In this document: one piece after another, positions 17,493-26,497 of the stretch | Position numbering within the stretch: position 1 is the stretch's first letter | Layout: each line of letters begins with the position of its first letter | Assembly: GCA_016712745.1 (NCBI GenBank) | Contig: JADJQN010000003.1 | Coordinates: 62,001-126,000, forward strand | DNA: 64,000 nucleotides | Source: Sandaracinaceae bacterium | GTDB lineage: Bacteria; Myxococcota_A; Polyangia; Polyangiales; JADJQN01 | Reading direction: 5' to 3' | The notes under the pieces: generated by a model | What the model saw: only the letters and a program-made list of their open reading frames with translations | The model's database searches: none | Told to the model about the DNA's origin: nothing | Program-made: the position numbers and the translations under genes

Positions 17493-20459
17493 TCAGATGA
17501 AGCGCTTGTGGCCTTCGGACTCCCACCACGTCTGATAGCGACGCTGCACGCGTTCCCGATCCTTCTTGGAAGCGCTTGGATGAAAGCCGTAATACTCCTG
17601 GGTCATGCGTTTCAGTTCTTCGCCCGCCGCTGACCGCACCGGCTCATCGTTGTGCATGAGTGCGTCGATCAACCACTCGATTCGGTGGCGCGTGAGATTG
17701 CGTTCCGCCCAGGCGTCCCACTTGCGACGTGTGTCACCGAGCGTCTGCCGTGTGATCAAGGAAAGTGAACGCTCGACTTCTTGCACGAGCGCGCGGTCCT
17801 GCTCATCAAGAAGCGCAATCAAAAGTGGAACTGAGCCTGCGTCGCGCAACTCACCGAGGGCGCGTGCACCAATGATGCGGATGTGCGGGTCACGTCCAGG
17901 AATGCGAGCGGCCGATCGCAAAGTGTCGGTGACTCGATGATAGGTGTGAAAGCGCTGAAACAGACGCAGTACGTCGATCGCCAGTGAACGAACGCCGACA
18001 TCGCTGTCGAACAGACGCGGCTTCAACTTGTCGATGAGGGCCTCTTCGACGATCTCACTCGAAAGCAGCGTCGCGTAAAAACGCGTGTCCGCATCAGCCG
18101 CCTCGAGGATCGTGCTGAGATACGGAACCGCAACCGAGCGATAGGCCGCGATAGCCTTGGCCAGCGAAGATATGTCGCGCCCGCGCGGAAGGCGTGTGTG
18201 CGGCGCATTGCGGTCAAATCGCAGCACGCCCGGAAACCGCTGCACCAGAGACGGCAGCGCGGCCTCGCCAAGAGAGACCAATGTCTCGATAATCGAATCC
18301 TCATCGGGCGAATCGCCAGATGCCAGTGAGCGCACAAGCGCTTCGACCTGATCGCCCATGTCGACGATGACCGAGCGATCGGGCGGAATGGATAGCGGTG
18401 CCGATCGCGATGACGACGGTGGTTCGCTGGGAGGCGGTTGCGAGAGGGGACGCAAGGAACGAATCACGTCGACGCGCACATCGTTCGAACGATACGAGCC
18501 ATCGACCGGCGGTCGACTTGAAAGGTTAACCGGCGGAGGCGTCGATGGCAGAGCAATGGGTTCGCGCGGTTCAGGGTTCAGGGGCAGTTCCGGATTCTCG
18601 GGAACCCGCTCGCTCGGTGTCGTGGGTTCAGAGAGAAAGGTTTGCGGCGGAGCAAACCGCTGCGGAAGCGGCGGCGGCGGCGCGCTTCGTGGTACCGAGA
18701 GCACGGACAAGGCGCCCGACAGCGCGCGCTTCTCACGCGCGGGGATGAGCGCCATAGCCGGCGACGCTGGTGGACGGTCGCTCGTCGGCCGAGGCGTGGC
18801 CACCGGAGTAAGGCTGCCGGGTCTCGTCGATTCACGAGACGGAGCAGCGGCCGGCCGCGCCGACTCTGCGGGCGGCTTGCTCGGCGATACGCTCGCCGGT
18901 CGCTGAGGCATCGCTGCTGCGGGCGGAATGCTCTCGCGCACGGCGCCCGGTGGCTCCGTCATCGGGCGAACCGTGGCCGCCGCCGGCGCGATGCTAACAA
19001 CGCCACCCCGAGCTGGAATTGAAGGCACTTTCGGCGGTGCAAGCGAAGGCGCGGGTGCGCTGGGCGGGCGAAGCGCCGACGGAGGCGGCGTCACCGGCGC
19101 CCGCGACGGCGCCGCAACGAGAGGTGTTTGCGCGACGTCATTCTGTGCCACGAGCATGGCCTGCGCTTTGCGTTCGCGGATCAGGCGTTCAAACGCCTCA
19201 CCCACTTTAGGCGCGGCCGCGATTAGATCGGCGATGTCTTCGATCGAAAAATTTTCGCCCGAGCGATCACCGTAAAACAGCAGCACTACACGCTTGCGAA
19301 TCGTGAGCGGTATCACTGCCGCCACGATGTCATTTGGCCTACCAAGCTTTTGCGCAAGCTCCTGATCTTCGGGCAGCGCATTCAAGATCGCCAAACGTGC
19401 GTTGCCCTTTCGTCGCACGTCGGCAAAGGCGTTCTCGCCGGCGAAGCTCACTGAAATACGCTGGACGTCGTGCTGGTTCGCCCCTGGGCCGTGCGCATCC
19501 CGCCCTTCTGCAGCGTCTTCGGTCGCGACGAAGAGCGCACCATAGTCGAAGTACTGCTTCGCATACGCGAAGAAGACCATGAGGATTTCGTCGCGGGTCG
19601 TGGCTTGCTGCAAAAGCTCTAGCGCAAGATCGCGCGTCATCGGGCCGCGCAACCTTCGCAACACGCCGCTCGGCCGAATCGAATCGATCGGCAAAGACAC
19701 GAAGCTCGGGCGCATCGACACGACCGGCGAACGTCCTTCGATGTTGGTTTGGATGGTGGAAAGCGCCTGATTTACGTCGTCTTGCGCGCCCGCGCTCAGT
19801 TGCGCGTCGATCCGACTCGCAAGCGACGAAGGCGCCGCGGGCGGAGGCGCATTGCTTCGACCCTTCGCATCAAGCTCGCCCTGACGCACAAAGGGCGTGC
19901 CGAGCGAAACCGGCGGCGGATGCTGCGAGGCTGACGGACGCGGCGGGCGCGTTGACGGTGGAGATACGAAGGGAATGGTGCCCGGATCGAGGCCAAGAAG
20001 TCGTTCGGCGAGGCGCTGCATTCGCGGGATGGGCGCGACGCCATAGTGATCAGCGAGCGCAGCCGAGATTCGCACTTCGTTCACAATGCGAGCCTCCACG
20101 TCCAATCCCAGCAGGCGGGATAGCTCAGCGCTGAGATCGGGCGTGAGCGGCGACGAGACGGCGACGAGCAGCGTCGTGCCTTCCATCGCATAGGGCATCA
20201 CCTGAAATTTTTGGACAACCTCGCGTTGCACCAAACGTAAGACTTCCTCAGGGGCGCGCATCACGTCGTCGCGGCGTGCTGGCAAGAGTCCAAACGACGC
20301 TGCGCGGTACGCGCTCAGCACGTCTTCCTGAACGGCGTTAACCTCGAGCAAAACGGTCTCGAGCTCGCCGCCCGAAATCACCTGGCGCTGTAACGCTTCT
20401 TCAATCTTGCGGACCGGAACGACTTGGTCACGGACTAGGAGCGACGTGAGCGCAGACAT
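17493..20459 (-). CDS. MshEN-GAF-HEAT fusion protein
   Basis: 988 residues from the ATG at 20459 (an upstream in-frame extension to 20537 looks spurious). Residues 1-145 are a MshEN/GspE N-terminal domain (LTSLLVRDQVVPVRKIEEAL, VMPYAMEGTTLLVAVSSP), the fold that binds c-di-GMP or couples type II/IV secretion ATPases. No ATPase follows. After a Pro-rich linker there is a GAF-like domain (ILMVFFAYAKQYFDYGALFV to EAFERLIRERK). A Pro/Ser/Arg-rich disordered stretch of about 250 residues follows. A HEAT solenoid ends in Trp-rich motifs (DTRRKWDAWAERN, QTWWESEGHKRF) that recur in myxobacterial HEAT proteins. A signalling scaffold is inferred. Confidence 0.8.
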   Translation of the reverse strand: MSALTSLLVRDQVVPVRKIEEALQRQVISGGELETVLLEVNAVQEDVLSAYRAASFGLLPARRDDVMRAPEEVLRLVQREVVQKFQVMPYAMEGTTLLVAVSSPLTPDLSAELSRLLGLDVEARIVNEVRISAALADHYGVAPIPRMQRLAERLLGLDPGTIPFVSPPSTRPPRPSASQHPPPVSLGTPFVRQGELDAKGRSNAPPPAAPSSLASRIDAQLSAGAQDDVNQALSTIQTNIEGRSPVVSMRPSFVSLPIDSIRPSGVLRRLRGPMTRDLALELLQQATTRDEILMVFFAYAKQYFDYGALFVATEDAAEGRDAHGPGANQHDVQRISVSFAGENAFADVRRKGNARLAILNALPEDQELAQKLGRPNDIVAAVIPLTIRKRVVLLFYGDRSGENFSIEDIADLIAAAPKVGEAFERLIRERKAQAMLVAQNDVAQTPLVAAPSRAPVTPPPSALRPPSAPAPSLAPPKVPSIPARGGVVSIAPAAATVRPMTEPPGAVRESIPPAAAMPQRPASVSPSKPPAESARPAAAPSRESTRPGSLTPVATPRPTSDRPPASPAMALIPAREKRALSGALSVLSVPRSAPPPPLPQRFAPPQTFLSEPTTPSERVPENPELPLNPEPREPIALPSTPPPVNLSSRPPVDGSYRSNDVRVDVIRSLRPLSQPPPSEPPSSSRSAPLSIPPDRSVIVDMGDQVEALVRSLASGDSPDEDSIIETLVSLGEAALPSLVQRFPGVLRFDRNAPHTRLPRGRDISSLAKAIAAYRSVAVPYLSTILEAADADTRFYATLLSSEIVEEALIDKLKPRLFDSDVGVRSLAIDVLRLFQRFHTYHRVTDTLRSAARIPGRDPHIRIIGARALGELRDAGSVPLLIALLDEQDRALVQEVERSLSLITRQTLGDTRRKWDAWAERNLTRHRIEWLIDALMHNDEPVRSAAGEELKRMTQEYYGFHPSASKKDRERVQRRYQTWWESEGHKRFI

Positions 20460-20520
20460 GGGACCTTGGGGCGGCCGGTTTACGAACGAAGGGCCATGTT
20501 CCACGGCGCCAAAGATCGTG

Positions 20521-21255
20521 TCAACGACTGCGAACAACCGCTGAACGAACGAGTGCTACGGCCACGGGGGCGGCGGTTTCGACGCGCAGGACGGAATCGA
20601 AAATGCGCACGGGAATGCAGGCTTCTCGCTCGAGCATTTCGACCTCGGCAGGCGAGAAGCCCCCCTCGGGTCCGACCCACACCCACACGGCCTTCGCGTC
20701 GTCGATACGATCGCGAATCGCGTCTATGCCGCGTGCGGCCCCTGGGGCAAAGACCAAATGCAAGGCGCCTGCGGGCGCGCCAGCAAGGACTTCGTTCAAT
20801 TGCATCGGTTCAAAGAGTGTCGGCACCGTGCTGCGCTCCGACTGTCGCGCGGCTTCGCGCGCTACGCGGCTCAATCGTTCGAGCTTCGTTGCACTACGAG
20901 CGGCATCGGGGCGCGCAATGGTGCGCTCCGATATCGCCAAGCGAATCTCGTCGACGCCAATCTCGGTCGTTGCTCGGACAATCGCTTCGAGCTTCTCGCC
21001 CTTGGGCATCGATTGCACGAGCGTGATCGACGTAGTCGTGGAGGGCATGCGTTCGTCGACGCTGAGAATGCGACAGAGCAACGCTTCGCCATCGAGCTCT
21101 TCTATGCGGGCGAGCGCGCTGCTTCCGCGCCCATCGAAGAGTGTGACGTCGCTGCCCACCGTGAGCCGCAGCACGCGCGCGTGATGGACGGATACACGGT
21201 CCAGCGAAATAAGGCTGCCCTCTTCGGTGAGCGTCTCGACGAACAGTCGGCGCAT
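20521..21255 (-). CDS. rsmE: 16S rRNA m3U1498 methyltransferase RsmE
   Basis: 244 residues, the normal RsmE length. It has an N-terminal PUA-like domain, then a SPOUT knot with GPEGGFSPAEVE and VLRVETAAPVA, the family hallmark. It methylates N3 of U1498 in 16S rRNA with SAM. The start ATG overlaps the stop of prmA by one base, so translation is probably coupled. The pair rsmE-prmA is a frequent ribosome-modification operon. Confidence 0.96.
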   Translation of the reverse strand: MRRLFVETLTEEGSLISLDRVSVHHARVLRLTVGSDVTLFDGRGSSALARIEELDGEALLCRILSVDERMPSTTTSITLVQSMPKGEKLEAIVRATTEIGVDEIRLAISERTIARPDAARSATKLERLSRVAREAARQSERSTVPTLFEPMQLNEVLAGAPAGALHLVFAPGAARGIDAIRDRIDDAKAVWVWVGPEGGFSPAEVEMLEREACIPVRIFDSVLRVETAAPVAVALVRSAVVRSR

Positions 21256-22124
21256 TAGCTCTTGTTACGCATATAGAGCGAGATCCATTCGCCTTCGATC
21301 GGGCGCCCCACGCACTCGAGCGATGGGTAGGCACGGAGCACATCGTCTTCCTGGCCGACAAGAATACCGCTCATGAAGAGCATTCCGCCGGGAGCCACGC
21401 GCTTCGCGATTTGATCAGCTAAGGGAATCAAAACCCGCGCTTCAATATTTGCGAGCACCAGGGGAAACTCGCCCTTGATATCGGAGAGAGGTGTGGTGCT
21501 CGCCTGCAAGCGATCTCGCACCCGGTTGTGCTCCGCGTTCTCGTGGGAGACTGCAACCGAATCGTCTTCGATGTCGATGCAAATCGCGCTCTTTGCACCA
21601 AGAAGCAGCGCAGCGACCGACAGGATTCCGCTGCCGGCGCCAACGTCGAGCACCTCCTCGCCCCCGCGTACGTACTGGTCGAGTCCTTGCAAAATCAACC
21701 GTGTCGATGAATGCGTGCCGCTTCCGAAGGCATGCCCAGGATCGATCGTAATGACAACGTCGGTCGGTGACGCATTCCATTCTTCCCACGAAGGACGAAT
21801 CACCAGACGCGGCCCCAAGCGGGTAGGCTTAAAGTACGCGCGCCATGCATCGCGCCACGCATCTCCAACGACGTGCTCAAGCCTCGCCGTCCACGTATCG
21901 CCGATGGCCTCAAGCGCGTTCTTTGCGTCGTCTTCGGTTTCAAAGCTTGCGACGAGCGTGACGTCGGCTGCCGCCTGCTTGTCTAGGGTGGTAACGTCGC
22001 GCTCTTCGAGGCCTTGGGCCCCAAGCTCCCACAACAGGGTCGAGGCCTCGTCGACTGCGTCCTTGGGGACATCGACATGCACATAGGGATAACGCGGTTC
22101 GGTGGATTCGTTGAGTTCGGTCAC
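21255..22124 (-). CDS. prmA: ribosomal protein L11 methyltransferase PrmA
   Basis: 289 residues from a GTG at 22124 (a TTG at 22145 would add seven). The PrmA-specific segment IDPGHAFGSGTHSST (128-142) precedes SAM motif VLDVGAGSG (158-166), and the catalytic-pocket LANIEA follows. PrmA trimethylates ribosomal protein L11. It is transcribed with rsmE, with a 1 bp overlap. Confidence 0.95.
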   Translation of the reverse strand: MTELNESTEPRYPYVHVDVPKDAVDEASTLLWELGAQGLEERDVTTLDKQAAADVTLVASFETEDDAKNALEAIGDTWTARLEHVVGDAWRDAWRAYFKPTRLGPRLVIRPSWEEWNASPTDVVITIDPGHAFGSGTHSSTRLILQGLDQYVRGGEEVLDVGAGSGILSVAALLLGAKSAICIDIEDDSVAVSHENAEHNRVRDRLQASTTPLSDIKGEFPLVLANIEARVLIPLADQIAKRVAPGGMLFMSGILVGQEDDVLRAYPSLECVGRPIEGEWISLYMRNKS

Positions 22125-22172
22125 GCGCGGCAGAGAGTGACGCAACGTGCGACCGGGGGCAACGACTCGCTA

Positions 22173-22463
22173 TCACGCGCTCGTGGCGCGCATGATCGTG
22201 TAGCCAACAGCGAGCACCACCCAAAGCACAGGCCCAACGCGCTTGCCAGCTGTCCACGCCGCGTACGGAGTAAGCGGAGGTACGATCGCGAGCCACTTCC
22301 ACACGCGCTTCGTTTCCTCAGCTCGGATCGCTGACCACGCCACGGCGAGGTGGGTCACCAGGAGAGCCGCGAGCATCACGGTCATCAAAATCAGCATCCA
22401 AAGAGAGGCAGGCACGAACTCTTTGTAGCGCGACTTGCCGCGCTCTGCATCGGCGTGGAACAC
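22173..22463 (-). CDS. small two-helix membrane protein (start uncertain)
   Basis: About 96 residues if the GTG at 22463 is used, or 74 from the ATG at 22397. It has a hydrophobic segment LWMLILMTVMLAALLVTHLA, a charged loop, then WKWLAIVPPLTPYAAW and VLWVVLAVGYTI. It sits 48 bp upstream of prmA on the same strand. The GTG start would leave only 10 bp to the divergent bactofilin ATG, so the shorter form is plausible. No family was recognised. Confidence 0.55.
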   Translation of the reverse strand: MFHADAERGKSRYKEFVPASLWMLILMTVMLAALLVTHLAVAWSAIRAEETKRVWKWLAIVPPLTPYAAWTAGKRVGPVLWVVLAVGYTIMRATSA

Positions 22464-22473
22464 TCCGGCCCGG

Positions 22474-22857
22474 ATGCCGCAAAATGACCTGACCGGGATT
22501 GGCGAAATCAACGCCTTACTGGGCCGTGGAACTGAGTTCGACGGCAAACTGAACTTTGTTGGCAAGGTGCGAATTGACGGCAAGTTCACCGGCGAAATAT
22601 TCAGTGATGACGTGCTCATCATCGGCGAGGGCGCGGAAGTGCGAGCCGAAATCGAAGTGGGGACACTGATCGTTCGCGGAGGCGCACTCCATGGCAACGT
22701 ACGCGCGACGCAGCTCGTCGAAGTGCATGCGCCAGCGCGCGTCTATGGCGATATCCACGCGCCTCAGCTCTTCATCGACAAGGGTGTTGTCTTCGAGGGC
22801 AAGTGCACGATGGCACAACCGAGTGGACCTGCTCGCTTTACGCCCGCCGCCGAATAG
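22474..22857 (+). CDS. bactofilin
   Basis: 127 residues from the ATG at 22474. The centre is a run of short beta repeats typical of the bactofilin (DUF583) right-handed helix: GKLNFVGKVRIDGKFTGEI, VLIIGEGAEVRAEIEV, GGALHGNVRA, ARVYGDIHAPQLFIDKGVVF. Bactofilins polymerise without nucleotide at the membrane and organise cell shape, chromosome or peptidoglycan enzymes. The adjacent convergent gene, overlapping by 20 bp, is a peptidoglycan hydrolase. Confidence 0.93.
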   Translation: MPQNDLTGIGEINALLGRGTEFDGKLNFVGKVRIDGKFTGEIFSDDVLIIGEGAEVRAEIEVGTLIVRGGALHGNVRATQLVEVHAPARVYGDIHAPQLFIDKGVVFEGKCTMAQPSGPARFTPAAE

Positions 22858-24505
22858 CGAGCGCAGCCAGCAGCGATAGCAAGCCGAGCATCGTCCACAC
22901 AGAGGGCGAGCGGCCGCCCGTCGCGCCACTGACCGAGCAACCTGGTCGCATCGGAACTAAGTCCATAGCGCCATCTGCGCTCACACCGCCATCGCGCGAG
23001 ACGCCGCTGTCGACGCGAAACGGCATCGATGCGTCGTACGCAACGCCTGCGTCCTCGTCAGGCCCCGCGTCCTCGGGCTCAGCGCCGCACGTGTGGTCAT
23101 CCACAACACCGTCGCAATCATTGTCGAGCCCGTCGCAGATCTCGACCGGGGCGCGTCCGCATGTGCCACACGCGTTCAACACGCCTTCGTCGATTGCGCC
23201 GTCGCAGTCGTTGTCGACTCCGTCACACATTTCGCGCGTGACCATTCCGCAACCACCGCACGCGTTGGCGACGCCCTCGTCGATCATGCCGTCGCAATCG
23301 TTGTCCATGCCGTCGCAAGTCTCGGCAGTCGGAGTGCATGCGTCACAGCCTCCACGCGCGACATAGCCCATGAAGGTGTCCCAATCCCAGTTCGGGCCCG
23401 GATCCGTGTGAGAACCGTGGCAATAGAGCGAATTGGCCTCCACGTGCCCAATCACGTGATCGCGATCGCAGGGGATGTCCCATCGATCGCAAATGCTGCG
23501 TACGAGACGCGCACTCGTGCAGTATTGCGCGTCGGGATGCGTTGCGGACGCAGAGAACCCCTCGTTCTCGATACCCACTGAGCTTGAGTTCAGACAGCCA
23601 ACATGCCACGCGACGTCGTTCTCTTCGACGAGCTGCACACTCATGCCTGTGTAACTCGTCACGTAGTGCGCGGACACCGACGTGCCGCCGCAGTTGGAGA
23701 GGGTTTCGACGCAGCCGGCGAAGCCGCCTTCGCACGTGTGGATAACCACGAACTCCACGTCGCCGATCTCGCGAGAGGCACGCGCGTAGTCGCAGGCCGG
23801 GCCCTCCCATCTTGCCACGGGCGTATCGGGCCGCGACAAAGCGCGCGACACGCCGACTCGCGAAGCGGGCTCCGCTATAACCGATCCCAGAGTGGGCGCG
23901 GGCGGCATGTAAATCGATTCTCCGCGCTCGTCGCTACCCCGAAACCCTTCGCGACGCATGCGCACGAGGTAGTCCGCGTAAGGAAATCCCCGCTCCGCAA
24001 GCGATGGATGCCACGCATCTAGAAGAGCGAGCCACGCCGACTCATCACTCCCGAGCGTGAGGCCCTTTGCCGTTGCGAGCTCGCGCAACGTGAGTGCTGC
24101 TGCTCGCGCTTCGAGCGCCTCGTCCTCGCACAACGCCGTCGCGTCTGCGCCAGCGAGCGAGGCCGCGTGCGAGCGCACGATGCCGTCATCGAAGCCAAAG
24201 AAGCCGCACCTCGCTGTGCCGTGCTCAAGATCGGCGATGTGATGCGCGAGTCGCGACTCTGCCCAGGCTAACGTTAGCAAGACGTCGCGCGGGACGCCGA
24301 CCGACCGCGCCGCCTCTATGACGGCGCGCACGTGCGATGAGTCGCCGCGGAACGCCAGCTGCTCCGGTTGGCTGCCCGCGCGCGAGGCGTCGGTCGTTGC
24401 GCACGCACACAGCGATACGACGAGGAAAAACGCGAATACGGGACGACGGAACACGCCGCGCAGACTACTGCAAACGATACGCCAGGCCGCCCAGCACGAA
24501 ATCAT
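22838..24505 (-). CDS. peptidoglycan amidase lipoprotein with MopE repeats and MYXO-CTERM-like tail
   Basis: 555 residues. The signal has a Cys-rich end (SLCACAT), likely lipid-anchored. A start at the GTG 24454 would give a more typical signal length. Residues 55-200 resemble a lysozyme/SLT-type helical domain (RDVLLTLAWAESRLAHHI, possible catalytic Glu83). Residues 245-390 form an N-acetylmuramoyl-L-alanine amidase/PGRP fold with His256 in VVIHT and SHTDPGPNWDW near 365-375. Three metal-binding motifs CDGxDNDCDG follow (397, 427, 457), as in MopE proteins. The last 35 residues (GCSVSG, hydrophobic helix, RRRA) match MYXO-CTERM sorting signals. It probably cleaves peptidoglycan and is processed to the cell surface. 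Confidence 0.87.
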   Translation of the reverse strand: MISCWAAWRIVCSSLRGVFRRPVFAFFLVVSLCACATTDASRAGSQPEQLAFRGDSSHVRAVIEAARSVGVPRDVLLTLAWAESRLAHHIADLEHGTARCGFFGFDDGIVRSHAASLAGADATALCEDEALEARAAALTLRELATAKGLTLGSDESAWLALLDAWHPSLAERGFPYADYLVRMRREGFRGSDERGESIYMPPAPTLGSVIAEPASRVGVSRALSRPDTPVARWEGPACDYARASREIGDVEFVVIHTCEGGFAGCVETLSNCGGTSVSAHYVTSYTGMSVQLVEENDVAWHVGCLNSSSVGIENEGFSASATHPDAQYCTSARLVRSICDRWDIPCDRDHVIGHVEANSLYCHGSHTDPGPNWDWDTFMGYVARGGCDACTPTAETCDGMDNDCDGMIDEGVANACGGCGMVTREMCDGVDNDCDGAIDEGVLNACGTCGRAPVEICDGLDNDCDGVVDDHTCGAEPEDAGPDEDAGVAYDASMPFRVDSGVSRDGGVSADGAMDLVPMRPGCSVSGATGGRSPSVWTMLGLLSLLAALAIRRRA

Positions 24506-24606
24506 TCAGATAATTGACGTTCGAACTGGCGGCCCCGGCAGCCAGTGGGGCGCGCCGATCATCGCAAAAGTGGTTCAATGGCTCGCCGCCTTGATATCGT
24601 GCCGAC

Positions 24607-25179
24607 ATGACTTTCCACTTTCGACCGCTGGCATCGAACATTCTCCTCGTCGTCGTCAGCGCTGCTCTCTGCACATCGGCCTGCGCCTCGCGACGCGGCG
24701 GAGGACGCACAACGGTCGACTCGGGCACGCCGACTGACTTGGGTGTGGGCGTCGACGCGCCGATGGTGCTTCTCGATGGCGGGAGAGCGGATTTTGGCGG
24801 AGTCGATCTTGGTCCCGGCCGGGATCTGGGCGTCATTGTCTCGTGTGAGGGTTTCATTGAAACGTCAGGTAGCTGCTCGTCTCCAGCCGATGGCGACATC
24901 GGCCTGAGCACCGCGGGCATTTTGCTCGTCTATCATTCGGGCTCGTGGCTCGGTATCTGCGACGACGGATTTTCATCGAACGGCGCCAATGTTGCCTGCC
25001 GCCAGCTGGGCCATACGTCAGCGGTTACGTTCACGACGGCCACCGGCACCTCAGACACTTTCTGGCTCGACGATGTGGCCTGCATCGGCGACGAGCTCAC
25101 ACTCGCGTCGTGCCCGAACTCAGGATGGGGCGTCGAGAACTGCTCTGCTTCCGAGTCCATTTTGCTCACCTGTCTCTAG
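24607..25179 (+). CDS. SRCR-domain lipoprotein
   Basis: 190 residues. The lipobox is TSAC (Cys26), followed by an Asp/Gly-rich linker (35-80). A scavenger receptor cysteine-rich domain follows (about 97-190): GSWLGICDDGFSSNGANVAC, CRQLGHTSAV, FWLDDVACIGDE and ASCPNSGWGVENC. SRCR domains are best known from animal surface receptors, where they bind polyanions or microbial ligands, and are rare in bacteria. The protein is predicted to be lipid-anchored on an outer surface. Divergent from the amidase with 101 bp between starts. Confidence 0.88.
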   Translation: MTFHFRPLASNILLVVVSAALCTSACASRRGGGRTTVDSGTPTDLGVGVDAPMVLLDGGRADFGGVDLGPGRDLGVIVSCEGFIETSGSCSSPADGDIGLSTAGILLVYHSGSWLGICDDGFSSNGANVACRQLGHTSAVTFTTATGTSDTFWLDDVACIGDELTLASCPNSGWGVENCSASESILLTCL

Positions 25180-25211
25180 GCGACAGCCACTGCCATAATG
25201 ACAACGCCGAG

Positions 25212-26495
25212 CTAGCGCGCAGCGGCGGGCTTGCGCGGGAGCTCGATCGAAACGCAGGCACCGCCTTCTTTGCGATTGGATGCGCTAGCGCGGCCTCGGT
25301 GGGCTTCAGCGATGCGTCGCACGAGCGCAAGACCAAGGCCGATGCCGCGTGCCTCGCCCTCGGCACGACTTCGTCCTTGGTAGAACGCCATGAACACGCG
25401 CTCCTCTTCACCCGGTGCAAAACCGTTTCCATTGTCTTCGACGTCGAAGCGAACCTGGCGCTCATCGCCAGACACGCGGAGCACAACCCGGTCTCCGCCG
25501 TGTTTTTTTGCGTTGTCCAGCAAGCACGCGAGTGCACGCGCGACGAGCGTGGCGTCGGCCACGACTTCGCCAACGTCGGGCGCAACGATGAGCTCACCAT
25601 TCGCGATGGAAGCACGCTCCCAGGCGCGCTTCGCGGCGTCCGCGGCGTCGACCGGATTCAGGTTCAGTGCATCGAAATCAACGCGCGCGCCCGCGAGCAA
25701 TTCGCCGACCAACGCATCCATCTCGACCACTTCGTCCTCGATGCCCTGCATGATATCGGTGCGCTGCGGGTTCTCGCGACCAATGTCGACGAGCAAGCGA
25801 ATCCGCGATAGCGGCGTGCGCATCTCGTGCGAAACGGCGGCGAGCAACTCTTTCTGCGAGCGGATCTGTTTTTCGATACGCGTCGCCATATCGTTGATGG
25901 CGCGTGTGAGCTCGCCAAGCTCGCCACGCAAACCGTGACGTAAACGCGCGCGGCTTTCCAAACGCCCGTTGCCAAGCTCGCCAGCCACGCGCGTGAGCTC
26001 ACGCAAGGGTCGCGCGATGCGCCGCGCGCCAAAGCCAGCAAGCATCCAGAGGACCAGCAGAGTAGCGCCGATCGCCATTACCAACGTACGTAGCTCGTGG
26101 CGGTGTGCTCCGCGCTTGAGTTGCACCTCGACGCTTCCGATGCGCACGTTTTCACGCATGATATTCATCGTGACGGAGTGACCAACTCCATCGCCTGTCC
26201 CAGCGCGGGTAAGCACCCTCCCGCCGACATCGCGGACCACCACGTTGGCCTCCAGATCCTGTGACACCGTACGCGCCATCGAGTCGCGCTTGCCTGGATC
26301 GTCCCAAACGCTGGCAAAGAGATGAGACGCGAATCTCTCTACGCGGTTGAGCTCGCGTGTCGCGCGCGTAAAGCCGCCACCGAAAAGCGTAAACACGCCG
26401 GCCATGACCGCGCTTGCGACCGTGATCGAAACGAAGAAACCAAAAAACATTCGCCGATGGAGGCCCGGCCCCATGTAGTTGTGACCGAAACGCAT
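25212..26495 (-). CDS. sensor histidine kinase (CpxA/RstB-like)
   Basis: About 427 residues from the ATG at 26495. A GTG at 26501 overlaps the response-regulator stop, but GAAGAG spacing favours the ATG. Order: TM1 (about 16-38), a periplasmic sensor of about 100 residues, TM2 (137-155), HAMP, HisKA with AAVSHEMRTP (His223), and HATPase with N box LLDNAKKHG, G1 DVEDNGNGF and G2 GIGLGLALV. It autophosphorylates and signals to the upstream regulator. The operon order, with a periplasmic Spy/CpxP-like gene first, suggests envelope or metal stress sensing. Confidence 0.94.
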   Translation of the reverse strand: MRFGHNYMGPGLHRRMFFGFFVSITVASAVMAGVFTLFGGGFTRATRELNRVERFASHLFASVWDDPGKRDSMARTVSQDLEANVVVRDVGGRVLTRAGTGDGVGHSVTMNIMRENVRIGSVEVQLKRGAHRHELRTLVMAIGATLLVLWMLAGFGARRIARPLRELTRVAGELGNGRLESRARLRHGLRGELGELTRAINDMATRIEKQIRSQKELLAAVSHEMRTPLSRIRLLVDIGRENPQRTDIMQGIEDEVVEMDALVGELLAGARVDFDALNLNPVDAADAAKRAWERASIANGELIVAPDVGEVVADATLVARALACLLDNAKKHGGDRVVLRVSGDERQVRFDVEDNGNGFAPGEEERVFMAFYQGRSRAEGEARGIGLGLALVRRIAEAHRGRASASNRKEGGACVSIELPRKPAAAR

Positions 26496-26497
26496 GG

